From an uncultured Tenacibaculum sp. (GTDB lineage: Bacteria > Bacteroidota > Bacteroidia > Flavobacteriales > Flavobacteriaceae), in assembly GCF_947498805.1 (NCBI RefSeq), contig NZ_CANMLT010000006.1:248001-312000 (forward strand): a stretch of 64,000 nucleotides of DNA. The letters run 5' to 3'. Positions 9,582 through 17,229 of the stretch are shown in pieces. Positions within the stretch are counted from its first letter, which is position 1. The number at the start of each line of letters is the position of its first letter. Below the pieces are notes generated by a model that did not search any database, had not been told where the DNA came from, and was given only the letters and a program-made list of their open reading frames with translations. A program made the translations under genes and the position numbers.

Positions 9582-10418
9582 ATGCAAAGAAAAAACTCGT
9601 CGAGAGGACGACAAGCTGATAAAAACAGCAATCCTCAAGGAAAAGGTAAATTCAAAAAAGACTTCAGAAAACCAAAGTCATCTGCTTCTAAACCAACTCA
9701 AAAGAAGGATGATGGAGTACGTTTAAACAAGTACATTGCTAACTCAGGAATTTGTTCTCGTAGAGAAGCAGATACGTATATTGAGCACGGTAGTGTAGTT
9801 GTAAACGGGAAGTTAGTTACCGAAATGGGATACAAAGTTCAACCAGGAGATGAAGTAAAATTCGATGGTACCTTAATCTCTATGGAACAAAAGCGTTACG
9901 TTTTATTAAACAAACCAAAAAATTACATTACTACCATGGAAGATGATCGTGGAAGAAAAACGGTAATGGAATTGATTTCAAACGCTACCAAAGAACGTAT
10001 TTATCCTGTAGGGCGTTTAGATAGAAACACTACTGGATTGTTACTTTTTACCAATGATGGAGAGTTAGCTAAAAAGCTTACACACCCTAAGCACAATGTG
10101 CGTAAATTATACCATGCTTCTTTAGATAAGAAACTATCATTAGCTGATTTAGAGAAATTACGTGGAGACGTAATTATTGAAGGAAGAAAAGTATTTATTG
10201 ATGCAGTTTCATATGTTGAAGGTGAAAGAAAAACTGAAGTAGGTATCGAAATTCACTCAGGAAGAAATCGTATTGTTCGTAAAATATTTGAACACTTTGG
10301 TTATACTGTAGTAAAGTTAGACCGCGTAATTTTTGCTGGTTTAACGAAAAAGAATTTACCTCGTGGTAGATGGAGAGAGTTAACCAATCAAGAATTAAAT
10401 AACTTACAAATGTTATAA
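9582..10418 (+). CDS. 23S rRNA pseudouridine synthase, RluB/RsuA family
   Basis: RNA-modifying enzyme that isomerises uridine to pseudouridine, most likely in large-subunit rRNA. Residues 1-45 form a lysine-rich, disordered extension typical of Bacteroidota homologues. An S4 RNA-binding domain follows (about 46-105, LNKYIANSGICSRREAD), then the catalytic domain with the aspartate in VGRLDRNTTGLLL (about 150) and GRNRIVRKIFEHFGY near the C-terminus. Length is 278 residues. It has its own -7 box and a strong terminator, so it can be expressed apart from the isoprenoid genes. RluB versus RluF/RsuA specificity cannot be settled from sequence alone. Confidence 0.9.
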   Translation: MQRKNSSRGRQADKNSNPQGKGKFKKDFRKPKSSASKPTQKKDDGVRLNKYIANSGICSRREADTYIEHGSVVVNGKLVTEMGYKVQPGDEVKFDGTLISMEQKRYVLLNKPKNYITTMEDDRGRKTVMELISNATKERIYPVGRLDRNTTGLLLFTNDGELAKKLTHPKHNVRKLYHASLDKKLSLADLEKLRGDVIIEGRKVFIDAVSYVEGERKTEVGIEIHSGRNRIVRKIFEHFGYTVVKLDRVIFAGLTKKNLPRGRWRELTNQELNNLQML

Positions 10419-10420
10419 GA

Positions 10421-10450
10421 AAAATCCCAAGTATATACTTGGGATTTTTT
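10421..10450. terminator. Bidirectional terminator
   Basis: A perfect 28-base palindrome (10421-10434 with 10435-10448) is flanked by A and T runs. It lies between the pseudouridine synthase gene (+) and the small 51-residue gene (-) and can serve both. Confidence 0.85.
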
Positions 10451-10466
10451 TTCAATAAAAACTAAT

Positions 10467-10622
10467 TTAAAAATTATCTCCTGGATTTTCAGGACTTTGA
10501 GCTTGTGCTTTCTGAGGGTTTAAAATCATATAGGTACCCAACGCTGTTAAAGCGGTATACTTTCCGTATTTACCAATTTTTTTCAACGCCTCTTTTCTCG
10601 ATATCTCTTTATTTTGCTTCAT
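10467..10622 (-). CDS. 51-residue protein: Tat-like signal with ten-residue mature tail
   Basis: A short open frame of 51 codons. The N-terminus carries a basic patch with a twin-arginine-like SRKEALKK (8-15), then a hydrophobic segment YTALTALGTYMIL (22-34). A signal-peptidase-like site KAQAQ follows (38-42). Cleavage after the second AQA alanine would leave only about ten residues, QSPENPGDNF. The ordered signal-peptide layout, a stop 16 bases from a strong terminator and the gene-sized gap make it a real small gene. No biochemical function is known to me. The T9SS cargo gene (10674-13007) lies upstream on the same strand, 51 bases away, so co-transcription is possible. Confidence 0.7.
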   Translation of the reverse strand: MKQNKEISRKEALKKIGKYGKYTALTALGTYMILNPQKAQAQSPENPGDNF

Positions 10623-10673
10623 AATTAACTATTAATGAATCCTTATCTCTATAATATGTTATACTAATTAGAT

Positions 10674-13007
10674 CTAGTTTATAATGATCTTTTTAACTCC
10701 TTGTTTATTACCTAAAACCGCTTTCACTAAATATACTCCCGTTGATAACCTAGGCAATTCAACTATACTATCATCTGCACTTACCTGCTTCTCTTTAAGT
10801 AATTCACCCTGAATCGAATACACATAAACATTCGTCTTATCCTCCACTCCAACAATCTCTAAAACGTTAGAATTCAATTGAATGATTTTAAAATCTGAAA
10901 CTTCTTTGATTGTATTATCGGTAAGTACCTTTGAAGTTATATGTAGAAAAAAACGTCCAGTACCTATAGTTTTTTCAGTAATTTTAGCGGAGTAGCTTTT
11001 TGTATCATCATCAAGTTGAAAAAATTGCTCCTTTTCTTTATCTTCTATATATACTTTCATTTTACTTGAAACACTTTTAGCATCTATAGAAAACTTAACA
11101 TCTTCTCCTTCTTCAGCCATTATTCCAATTGGAACAACTGTATGCTCTTTTACATTTGGTAATGACTGAATTTGAAACTTCTTATTTGTATTGTTTTCTA
11201 ATAACTCAGTATATACCTCAAACTTACTTTCTACACCAGAGAACAATTCTCCATCATACCCATTATCGAATCCATTTGTTGCTAATTTTGAAAAATAAAC
11301 TTTAGCATATTTATAAAGTTCTCCATTAAAAACATTTAGTTTGATTTCTGTTCTTTCGGCTAAGTTTCTTTGAAAGGTATCTGCTCCATGGCTTTGGTTA
11401 GCCTTACTAAACACCACAGGCTCATACCTTACCTTTGATTTCACAAAAAAACCTTGTCCAGGAGCTAACTTAAAATCATCTGCACTTACCTTAGTTTCAT
11501 AACTATTCGTTGCCTGATTCCAAATCCAAATAGTTTCACTTTCTAACAAATGCGTGTTCTCATTTAAAAAAGCCTTAGAGTTAACCATTGCGAGATACGG
11601 ATTACTTAGCAAATTATATGAGTTTAATCCTTTTTTAATATGGGTACTTACATTATTAGCATTGACAAACCCTCTTATAAAGAAATCATCAGGAGAAGCT
11701 AATTTAACAGCAAATCCCTTCCCTTGATTTACCCCTCCATATGAAGTTGTTTTTTGATATTCCCATCGATTACTTACGCCATTCTCATTATTATAATATG
11801 CCATACCGATGTTATTGTTTTTTCCTGTAGCAAACACATTATTAGCTCTCAAGTATTGAACCCCCTCTCCATTTAAAGGAACCCCCATTAGATACCAATT
11901 TGTAGTCGCTAAATTTCTTTTATAGGTAACATATCCAGATACTTCTGCATTAGCCACTAACGTAGTTCCCGATTCCATGACAATACTTTTTACAGTTGTA
12001 TTGGTATTTATTGTTGGAAAATTACTAGCTGTTGAAGGAATTAATACCCTATCTGTCGAACTAGGCAATGTTCCTCCTTCCCAATTCCCTACCAAAGTCC
12101 AATCTGAACTTATATTTCCAGACCAAGTTATAGGCTCGCAATTTTCATTATAATTTACTGTTACATCCTTTTGTGTCCAATTTGTTGTACTCCATGTAGC
12201 ATTATCTACTTGAATACAGCTCAGTCTTGGAGTATATCTAACAGAGAAATCCGAAGTACTAATAAATCCATTAGCTCCATTTTTCACATTCAAACGTTCT
12301 AATTTCGAATTACCAGACGCATGCAGTCGAATAAGTTTAGTATGTTGACTTACATCTAATTCTTTTATTAATGTATTATCTATTAGCAATGCCTGTATAT
12401 CTAAATTCGTACTTAAATCAATACTTTTAAACAAGTTATGTCCTAATTCTAAACTCCCTCCTAGTTTTGTTTGATTCGTTATATCTAATTCTTCTAAGTT
12501 ATTATTACTTAACGATAATCTAACTAACTCAATGTTTTTGCTAAGATCAATTGATGTTAGCTCATTTGACTGCAAATACAAATTAGTTAATGCCGTATTA
12601 TTACTTACATCAATTGATGTCACTCTGGTAGCCCCTAAATTAAGGTATGTCAATTTTATATTCTTACTAAAGTCAAAATTCTGCATTCTAAAGTTCCCAT
12701 AACAATTTAGATATGTTAACTCTGTATTCTTTGACAAGTCCATCTTTGTTAGGGAGGAATTCCTAAAAATTGACAATATTTTCAATGCTGTAAAATCCTC
12801 TATTCCTGTTAAATCTACAATTTCCAAATTATCGAGAGTCAAATTTTCAACATTGCTAATATTGGCTGTTACTACAGTACCATCAATAACGTCATCATGT
12901 CCTAAATTAATTAGCGCTTGCTCAAATTTAGCATCTGGAATTACTGTAGTTTGCGCATAGCCAACAATAGTTATACATGTTAATAGTAATAGTAATTTTT
13001 CTTTCAT
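10674..13007 (-). CDS. Leucine-rich-repeat protein with T9SS type A sorting tail
   Basis: Secreted or cell-surface protein, 777 residues. Signal peptide about 1-18 (ending VGYAQ). About residues 40-280 hold roughly ten irregular leucine-rich repeats of 21-24 residues (LTSIDLSKNIELVRLSLSNN pattern). A middle beta-rich region contains ITWSGNISSDWTLVGNWEGG. The C-terminal 70 residues form the type A sorting domain (VYSIQGELLKEKQV, LSTGVYLVKAV, KKIIIN) that is recognised by the type IX machinery and removed on secretion. The ATG at 13007 is preferred over one 24 bases upstream because it begins the signal peptide. The target of the repeats is unknown, perhaps adhesion. Confidence 0.9.
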   Translation of the reverse strand: MKEKLLLLLTCITIVGYAQTTVIPDAKFEQALINLGHDDVIDGTVVTANISNVENLTLDNLEIVDLTGIEDFTALKILSIFRNSSLTKMDLSKNTELTYLNCYGNFRMQNFDFSKNIKLTYLNLGATRVTSIDVSNNTALTNLYLQSNELTSIDLSKNIELVRLSLSNNNLEELDITNQTKLGGSLELGHNLFKSIDLSTNLDIQALLIDNTLIKELDVSQHTKLIRLHASGNSKLERLNVKNGANGFISTSDFSVRYTPRLSCIQVDNATWSTTNWTQKDVTVNYNENCEPITWSGNISSDWTLVGNWEGGTLPSSTDRVLIPSTASNFPTINTNTTVKSIVMESGTTLVANAEVSGYVTYKRNLATTNWYLMGVPLNGEGVQYLRANNVFATGKNNNIGMAYYNNENGVSNRWEYQKTTSYGGVNQGKGFAVKLASPDDFFIRGFVNANNVSTHIKKGLNSYNLLSNPYLAMVNSKAFLNENTHLLESETIWIWNQATNSYETKVSADDFKLAPGQGFFVKSKVRYEPVVFSKANQSHGADTFQRNLAERTEIKLNVFNGELYKYAKVYFSKLATNGFDNGYDGELFSGVESKFEVYTELLENNTNKKFQIQSLPNVKEHTVVPIGIMAEEGEDVKFSIDAKSVSSKMKVYIEDKEKEQFFQLDDDTKSYSAKITEKTIGTGRFFLHITSKVLTDNTIKEVSDFKIIQLNSNVLEIVGVEDKTNVYVYSIQGELLKEKQVSADDSIVELPRLSTGVYLVKAVLGNKQGVKKIIIN

Positions 13008-13028
13008 AATTAAGTTATTTAAAAAAAG

Positions 13029-13056
13029 CAAAACTACTCTTACCTCATGTTTTCAA
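13029..13056 (-). promoter_or_regulatory. Promoter of the LRR/T9SS cargo gene
   Basis: On the minus strand TTG (13056-13054), a 17-base spacer and TAGTTTTG (13036-13029) reproduce the Bacteroidota -33/-7 promoter. The -7 box ends 22 bases before the ATG at 13007. Confidence 0.7.
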
Positions 13057-13172
13057 GTTCACCCGAAAAAGGTGATTTTTTATTTTTCTATTTCCTCAAA
13101 CTATTCAAACTATTCAAACTAAAATACAGATAACCTATACAGACCATTAAGAACAAATGAAAGACATAATAA

Positions 13173-13200
13173 AAAAGCCGAGTTTTAAAACTCGGCTTTT
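13173..13200 (-). terminator. Terminator of the metal operon
   Basis: A perfect 28-base palindrome with a GC-rich core (GCCGAG/CTCGGC) and flanking A/T runs lies 5 bases beyond the HMA gene stop codon. It ends the operon running from 16299 to 13205. Confidence 0.85.
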
Positions 13201-13204
13201 ATCT

Positions 13205-13570
13205 TTAACTCTTTTCTTCTTGATGATCTTTTTTCACTTCTTCATCACGATATTTACAACATGGATGTAAATTATCATACGCTTCATCTGAAGCCTTTAT
13301 CTCTTTAGTGTCATGTCCTACAGCTGCCATCTTTTGCTTAACAGCTTTTACATTGGTTTTTCGTTCATCCATAATAACCATTAGCTGATGTGTTTTAACA
13401 TTCCAGTTAGCAAACTTTATCCCTTTAATATTTAAAGCTGCCTTTTCTATTCTTTTTTTACACATCATACAAACACCATCCACTTCAAAAGTAACCTTAG
13501 CATTTTTCTTTTGAGAAAATCCTGAAAAGCTAATGAACAGCACCGCTATTAATAATAATACTTTTTTCAT
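13205..13570 (-). CDS. Secreted heavy-metal-associated (HMA) domain protein
   Basis: Periplasmic metal-binding protein of 121 residues. Signal peptide about 1-20 (SFSGFSQ), then one HMA/MerP-like ferredoxin fold (about 24-92) with the metal-binding pair in CMMC (Cys34, Cys37). A short tail follows with HPCC (His102, Cys104, Cys105) and an acidic, basic mixed C-terminus. It is the last gene of a three-gene operon with a TonB receptor and a HYC_CC_PP protein, which suggests delivery or buffering of a thiophilic cation. Copper is most likely but zinc, mercury or silver cannot be excluded from sequence. The extra CC pair outside the HMA fold is unusual. Confidence 0.88.
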   Translation of the reverse strand: MKKVLLLIAVLFISFSGFSQKKNAKVTFEVDGVCMMCKKRIEKAALNIKGIKFANWNVKTHQLMVIMDERKTNVKAVKQKMAAVGHDTKEIKASDEAYDNLHPCCKYRDEEVKKDHQEEKS

Positions 13571-13594
13571 TTTTTAAATTATTTAGTTTTTAAG

Positions 13595-15823
13595 TTAATC
13601 TATTCTATATCGTAAACCAGCATAGAAATTACCTCCAAAAATTGGTGCGTATACAATTGTAGTATCAAAATTTGCACCAAACGGGTCATTACTTCCTAGC
13701 ACTGGATTACTTTGTTTATAATTTGTTACATTTTCTCCTCCTGCATATACTTCAAACTTCTTAGAAAACACTCTTGTAACCTGAGTATTTACCAAACTAT
13801 AAGGCTCTACATATGTTGAAGTTCCAGGTAAACGTTGCTCTCCTATCCAATTATAGGTAACATCAAATTTCCAATTTGCTTGTTTTGTAGTTTTGGTTGT
13901 TTCATAAGAAACATTCGCAAAGAATCGATGTTTTGCTAATAACGATTTCGATAAGTTCCCTGAAGTAAAATCAGTATTTACGTCATAAAACTTATAAGAA
14001 AAACGGGTATTGAAATATGGAATAATATTTTGATTTAGTTCAATCTGAAAACTATTCGCCACACTATTTCCATCTAAATTGTAGAAAGAAATTGCTTGCG
14101 GATTTTCCCAATCTACGACTACCTGATTTTTAAAATCGGTCATGTAATAATCAAACGTAATATCTCCTTTTCTTCCAAACAACTTATACCCTTGTAAAAA
14201 AGAGAGTCCATAATTCCATGCAACTTCAGAATCTAATCCGTAAATATTACCACCAGCATTTACAATATTAATTGCTCTTGAGGAAGCAAACAACTTTTGG
14301 TTTTCTGCAAAAATATTAGCACTCCTCTTCCCTCTTCCTACTGATGCTCTAAAAACTCCTTTTTCCCATGGAGTATATCTTACGTGCAAACGAGGAGTAA
14401 CAAAAGTTCCTAATAAATTATGCGTATCTATTCTAATTCCGGCAGTAATGCTTATATCTTCTGAATTATCATACCCATATTCAAAGAAAGCCCCAAAAGA
14501 AGTTTCATCTCTATTAAAATTAACAGCACCAGTTGAAGTAGTATTAATAAACTCATCATAATTATCATGGGTAAAATTAACACCTGTTTTAAACTTATGA
14601 CGTGTATCTCCAATAATAGAGTTAAATATTAAATTACTATAAAAACTTTCATGGTGAATATCATAGTCTCTTAACCCAAAATAAGAATCTTGTTTATGAT
14701 TACTATAGGCTGCTTGAAATCCTGCGCTTTGAAATGGCAAATCAGGAAAAACATACCCTACTTTAACCGAACTCTCAAACCTATTGGTCTTAATCTCACT
14801 TCCCCAAATAGTATTTGAACCTTTATGAAGATCTGGATCAAAACCTAATTGACCCGCTTGCTTATTATCATTTACAAAATGAACATTAAAGAAACTCACC
14901 CAACCTTTTTCAGCATCGGTATATTGCCATCTATTTAGCACATTAATTTGTTCGGCTAGTGGGTTATCTAAAAACCCATCTTTATTTCGATCAAACTTTT
15001 GTCCTCTGTAGTTTCCATGTAAATACAATCCTGTATCCCATTTATCACTTAGCTTTTTGTTTATATGAGTATTTAACTCAAATCTACCTCCGAGAGAACC
15101 ATAGGCATTTACAAACAAGCTATTATCTGTAGATGGCTTTACTAACTCTGTATTAATTTGTCCAGAAATACTCTCAAAACCATTCACTACACTCCCAGCT
15201 CCTTTAGTAATTTGAATACTTTCTACCCAAGTACCAGGAGTAAAACTTAGTCCAAACACTTGAGACGCTCCTCTTATTGACGGAATATTCTCCTGAGTAA
15301 TTAACAAATATGGACTTGTTAAACCCAACATTTTAATTTGCTTTGTTCCAGTTAATGCATCTGAAAAATTCACATCAATAGATGGATTCGTTTCAAAGCT
15401 TTCAGACAAATTACAACAAGCTGCTTTTAACAGCTCTTCACTATTAATGGTAACTAAATTTTGTGTTTGCAAATATGAACGTTGTGTAGCTTCTTTTTTC
15501 GCATCTATTTCAACCTCCTCTAAAACACTTTCTTCAGTTAAATAATGATGAATTGGTTTTAAACTTTCAACATCAATTGTATCGGTTTTATACCCAATAA
15601 AACTAACTACCAATTTCTTGTACTCCTCTTTATAAGGTAATGTAAACCATCCTTTTTCATTTGTTGTAGTTCCAATTTCAGTGTTCAACCACCAAACATT
15701 GGCTCCCATAACCCCCAAATTATCTTTAGAGTTATTTTTATCCATAATCATTCCCTTAAATTCTTCTTGAGAAAATGCTACAGATGATATTAGCATTAAT
15801 ATGCTAACTATATGTGTTTTCAT
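13595..15823 (-). CDS. TonB-dependent receptor of a metal operon
   Basis: Outer membrane receptor, 742 residues. Signal peptide about 1-19 (SVAFSQ), a carboxypeptidase-like domain (about 22-95), plug (about 115-245) and beta-barrel ending in GGNFYAGLRYRI. The plug carries a vicinal cysteine pair, AACCNLSESF (Cys136, Cys137), just before the region that occludes the pore, a plausible metal contact. It is not of the SusC type and has no SusD partner. The neighbours are a HYC_CC_PP protein (62 bases upstream) and an HMA protein (24 bases downstream), so import of a metal ion or a metal complex is the best inference. Confidence 0.9.
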   Translation of the reverse strand: MKTHIVSILMLISSVAFSQEEFKGMIMDKNNSKDNLGVMGANVWWLNTEIGTTTNEKGWFTLPYKEEYKKLVVSFIGYKTDTIDVESLKPIHHYLTEESVLEEVEIDAKKEATQRSYLQTQNLVTINSEELLKAACCNLSESFETNPSIDVNFSDALTGTKQIKMLGLTSPYLLITQENIPSIRGASQVFGLSFTPGTWVESIQITKGAGSVVNGFESISGQINTELVKPSTDNSLFVNAYGSLGGRFELNTHINKKLSDKWDTGLYLHGNYRGQKFDRNKDGFLDNPLAEQINVLNRWQYTDAEKGWVSFFNVHFVNDNKQAGQLGFDPDLHKGSNTIWGSEIKTNRFESSVKVGYVFPDLPFQSAGFQAAYSNHKQDSYFGLRDYDIHHESFYSNLIFNSIIGDTRHKFKTGVNFTHDNYDEFINTTSTGAVNFNRDETSFGAFFEYGYDNSEDISITAGIRIDTHNLLGTFVTPRLHVRYTPWEKGVFRASVGRGKRSANIFAENQKLFASSRAINIVNAGGNIYGLDSEVAWNYGLSFLQGYKLFGRKGDITFDYYMTDFKNQVVVDWENPQAISFYNLDGNSVANSFQIELNQNIIPYFNTRFSYKFYDVNTDFTSGNLSKSLLAKHRFFANVSYETTKTTKQANWKFDVTYNWIGEQRLPGTSTYVEPYSLVNTQVTRVFSKKFEVYAGGENVTNYKQSNPVLGSNDPFGANFDTTIVYAPIFGGNFYAGLRYRID

Positions 15824-15885
15824 TTTTTATCATATAATTGTATTACACCTTTATTATTTTATTTCTAAAAAAATAGTGTGTAAAA

Positions 15886-16299
15886 TCATATAGTAAAAAC
15901 CTCATGTAAAACGTTTAGATCAAAAAAGAGTTTGGGTGGTAAATAGTTTTTATGTGGAACAAATTGTTTTTCCAAGCCTTGAAATAACAATTTGTAAGAA
16001 ACTGCATAAGAAAGTATGAATGCTTTTTGTTGAAAGGATATTTTATCTGTTGATAATTTTTGAAGTTCATCTTGCCCCTCAATTTTTTCAACTTCATCCT
16101 TGCAACATTTCTTTATTACTTTCTTAACTCCACAATCGGTTCCTGCTGCTTCTCCAGCACAACCACCTGACTCTCCAAAATAAGAAGTATTTACTAAAAA
16201 ATCACCACAATAATGTTTTTCTACAGTAAAAGAAAATGTAGAAAACAACACTAATAGTGCTAGTAATACAGATGATATTTTAGTGAAATATTGTTTCAT
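15886..16299 (-). CDS. HYC_CC_PP family protein
   Basis: A 137-residue exported protein that carries the three signatures for which the family is named: HYC at 29-31, CC at 65-66 (KKCCKDE) and PP at 121-122 (NYLPPKL). A hydrophobic N-terminus (about 8-26) is either a signal peptide or an anchor. Five cysteines (31, 47, 56, 65, 66) indicate metal or disulfide chemistry. The biochemical role of this family is not established to my knowledge. As first gene of the operon with a TonB receptor and an HMA protein it probably takes part in handling the same metal. Confidence 0.85.
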   Translation of the reverse strand: MKQYFTKISSVLLALLVLFSTFSFTVEKHYCGDFLVNTSYFGESGGCAGEAAGTDCGVKKVIKKCCKDEVEKIEGQDELQKLSTDKISFQQKAFILSYAVSYKLLFQGLEKQFVPHKNYLPPKLFFDLNVLHEVFTI

Positions 16300-16307
16300 T
16301 AACAGGA

Positions 16308-16315
16308 CAAAGTTA
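16308..16315 (-). promoter_or_regulatory. -7 promoter box of the metal operon
   Basis: On the minus strand the box reads TAACTTTG, a perfect TAnnTTTG match. It ends only 8 bases before the ATG at 16299, so the predicted leader is a few bases long. No -33 TTG is found at usual spacing. Confidence 0.5.
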
Positions 16316-16356
16316 CAAAAATTGATTTTTAGCTTTAATAAGACAATTGTTAAAAG

Positions 16357-16364
16357 TATTTTTG
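16357..16364 (+). promoter_or_regulatory. Possible -7 box of the GAF-domain gene
   Basis: TATTTTTG matches TAnnTTTG and lies 45 bases before the ATG at 16410. The only candidate -33 element is a TTT 20 bases upstream, so support is partial. Confidence 0.35.
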
Positions 16365-16409
16365 TAAGCTTTTATAAGCTATTACGAATAAGCTACTAAA
16401 ACATATAAA

Positions 16410-16862
16410 ATGAACATAGAGCAATTAAAAGATAAAGTAGATGGTATTATTTCTTCAACAAACTCAAGAGAAGAAAAATTACAACAGATATGCGATTATT
16501 TAGCAGGAGAAATATCTTATTACGATTGGGTAGGGTTTTATTTTAAGAATGGAGACAAAGAAGAATTAAAATTAGCTCAATATAATGGAGAACCAACAGA
16601 CCATACTATTATCCCTTTTGGAAAAGGTATTTGTGGACAGGTTGCTGTTAGTAATGAAAATTTTGTCGTTCAAGATGTTAGTGAGCAAGACAATTATATT
16701 TCTTGTGGGTGGAAAGTAAAATCTGAAATTGTAATTCCAATTTTTGTTAACGAAGAAAATATCGGACAAATAGATATTGATTCTCATACAGTTAACCCTT
16801 TTACACCACAAGACGAAGAACTTTTAAAACATGTTTGTAACAAAGTTGCAACTATTTTATAA
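16410..16862 (+). CDS. GAF-domain protein related to free methionine-R-sulfoxide reductase
   Basis: A single GAF domain filling 150 residues. The segments IPFGKGICGQVA and SEIVIPIF follow the pattern of fRMsr (MsrC/YebR), which reduces free methionine-R-sulfoxide. Two of the three characteristic cysteines are present (Cys75 in GICG, Cys99 in ISCGW). The position of the third, eight or nine residues before IPFGKG-x-CG in E. coli-type enzymes, holds no cysteine here (TDHTIIPF), so the disulfide relay may differ. Function as a reductase is likely but not certain; a non-catalytic GAF sensor is the alternative. Confidence 0.75.
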   Translation: MNIEQLKDKVDGIISSTNSREEKLQQICDYLAGEISYYDWVGFYFKNGDKEELKLAQYNGEPTDHTIIPFGKGICGQVAVSNENFVVQDVSEQDNYISCGWKVKSEIVIPIFVNEENIGQIDIDSHTVNPFTPQDEELLKHVCNKVATIL

Positions 16863-16950
16863 TTTATTTCCTAAATATTTGATTATTAGCATTTTTTTTA
16901 TTTAATTTGATGCTCAAAGCAAATTTTTAACTTTTTTTAATCCCCTTAAG

Positions 16951-17070
16951 ATGAGTAACAAAGAATTCCCTACGTATGCTGCATTAGGAAATGCGCATTC
17001 GAAAACAAGATTATCTCTTTACGAAAAATTTGCAATGTGGTTCCGTAATTTTTTAGAAAATGCTGAATAA
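16951..17070 (+). CDS. 39-residue protein of unknown function
   Basis: A short open frame that starts with ATG at 16951 and ends with TAA at 17070, 23 bases before a strong terminator stem. The product has no signal peptide; it has an N-terminal NKEFPTYAALGNAH segment and an amphipathic C-terminal helix with several aromatics (LYEKFAMWFRNFLENAE). Placement in an otherwise 367-base gap between a GAF gene and purH, a start and stop that fit the terminator, and the composition of a folded helix support it. I do not recognise a family, and it could still be a chance frame. Confidence 0.5.
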   Translation: MSNKEFPTYAALGNAHSKTRLSLYEKFAMWFRNFLENAE

Positions 17071-17093
17071 CATTAAAATTTTCGTTTTGTTAT

Positions 17094-17146
17094 AACAAAA
17101 CACCATCAGAAAAGCACGCTTTTTTTGATGGTGTTTTGTTTTTTAT
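17094..17146 (+). terminator. Strong intrinsic terminator before purH
   Basis: A perfect 15-bp stem (17094-17108 with 17126-17140) encloses a 17-base loop and is followed by a T-rich stretch. It ends transcription from the 39-residue gene and isolates purH. Confidence 0.85.
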
Positions 17147-17175
17147 GCCACTTCCATAACTTAGCAAATATACTG

Positions 17176-17206
17176 TTGTATAAGCGCCCTTGTTTTAGTA
17201 ATTTTG
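17176..17206 (+). promoter_or_regulatory. purH promoter
   Basis: TTG (17176-17178), a 20-base spacer and TAATTTTG (17199-17206) form a complete Bacteroidota promoter 23 bases before the purH ATG. It also rules out the longer reading frame that begins at 17125 inside the terminator. Confidence 0.75.
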
Positions 17207-17229
17207 CACGCTTAACAACACAACAACAA

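Noticed and set aside
10195..10455. 86-codon frame on the minus strand
   Set aside because: It lies opposite the pseudouridine synthase gene and terminator. No signal or family features; a shadow of the real gene.
13075..13130. Short tandem copies of CTATTCAAA near the LRR gene
   Set aside because: Only two to three imperfect copies without spacers; not a CRISPR or recognised repeat.
17125..17229. Upstream extension of purH in the same frame
   Set aside because: It lies in a terminator arm and across a full promoter, and the added residues have no family similarity.
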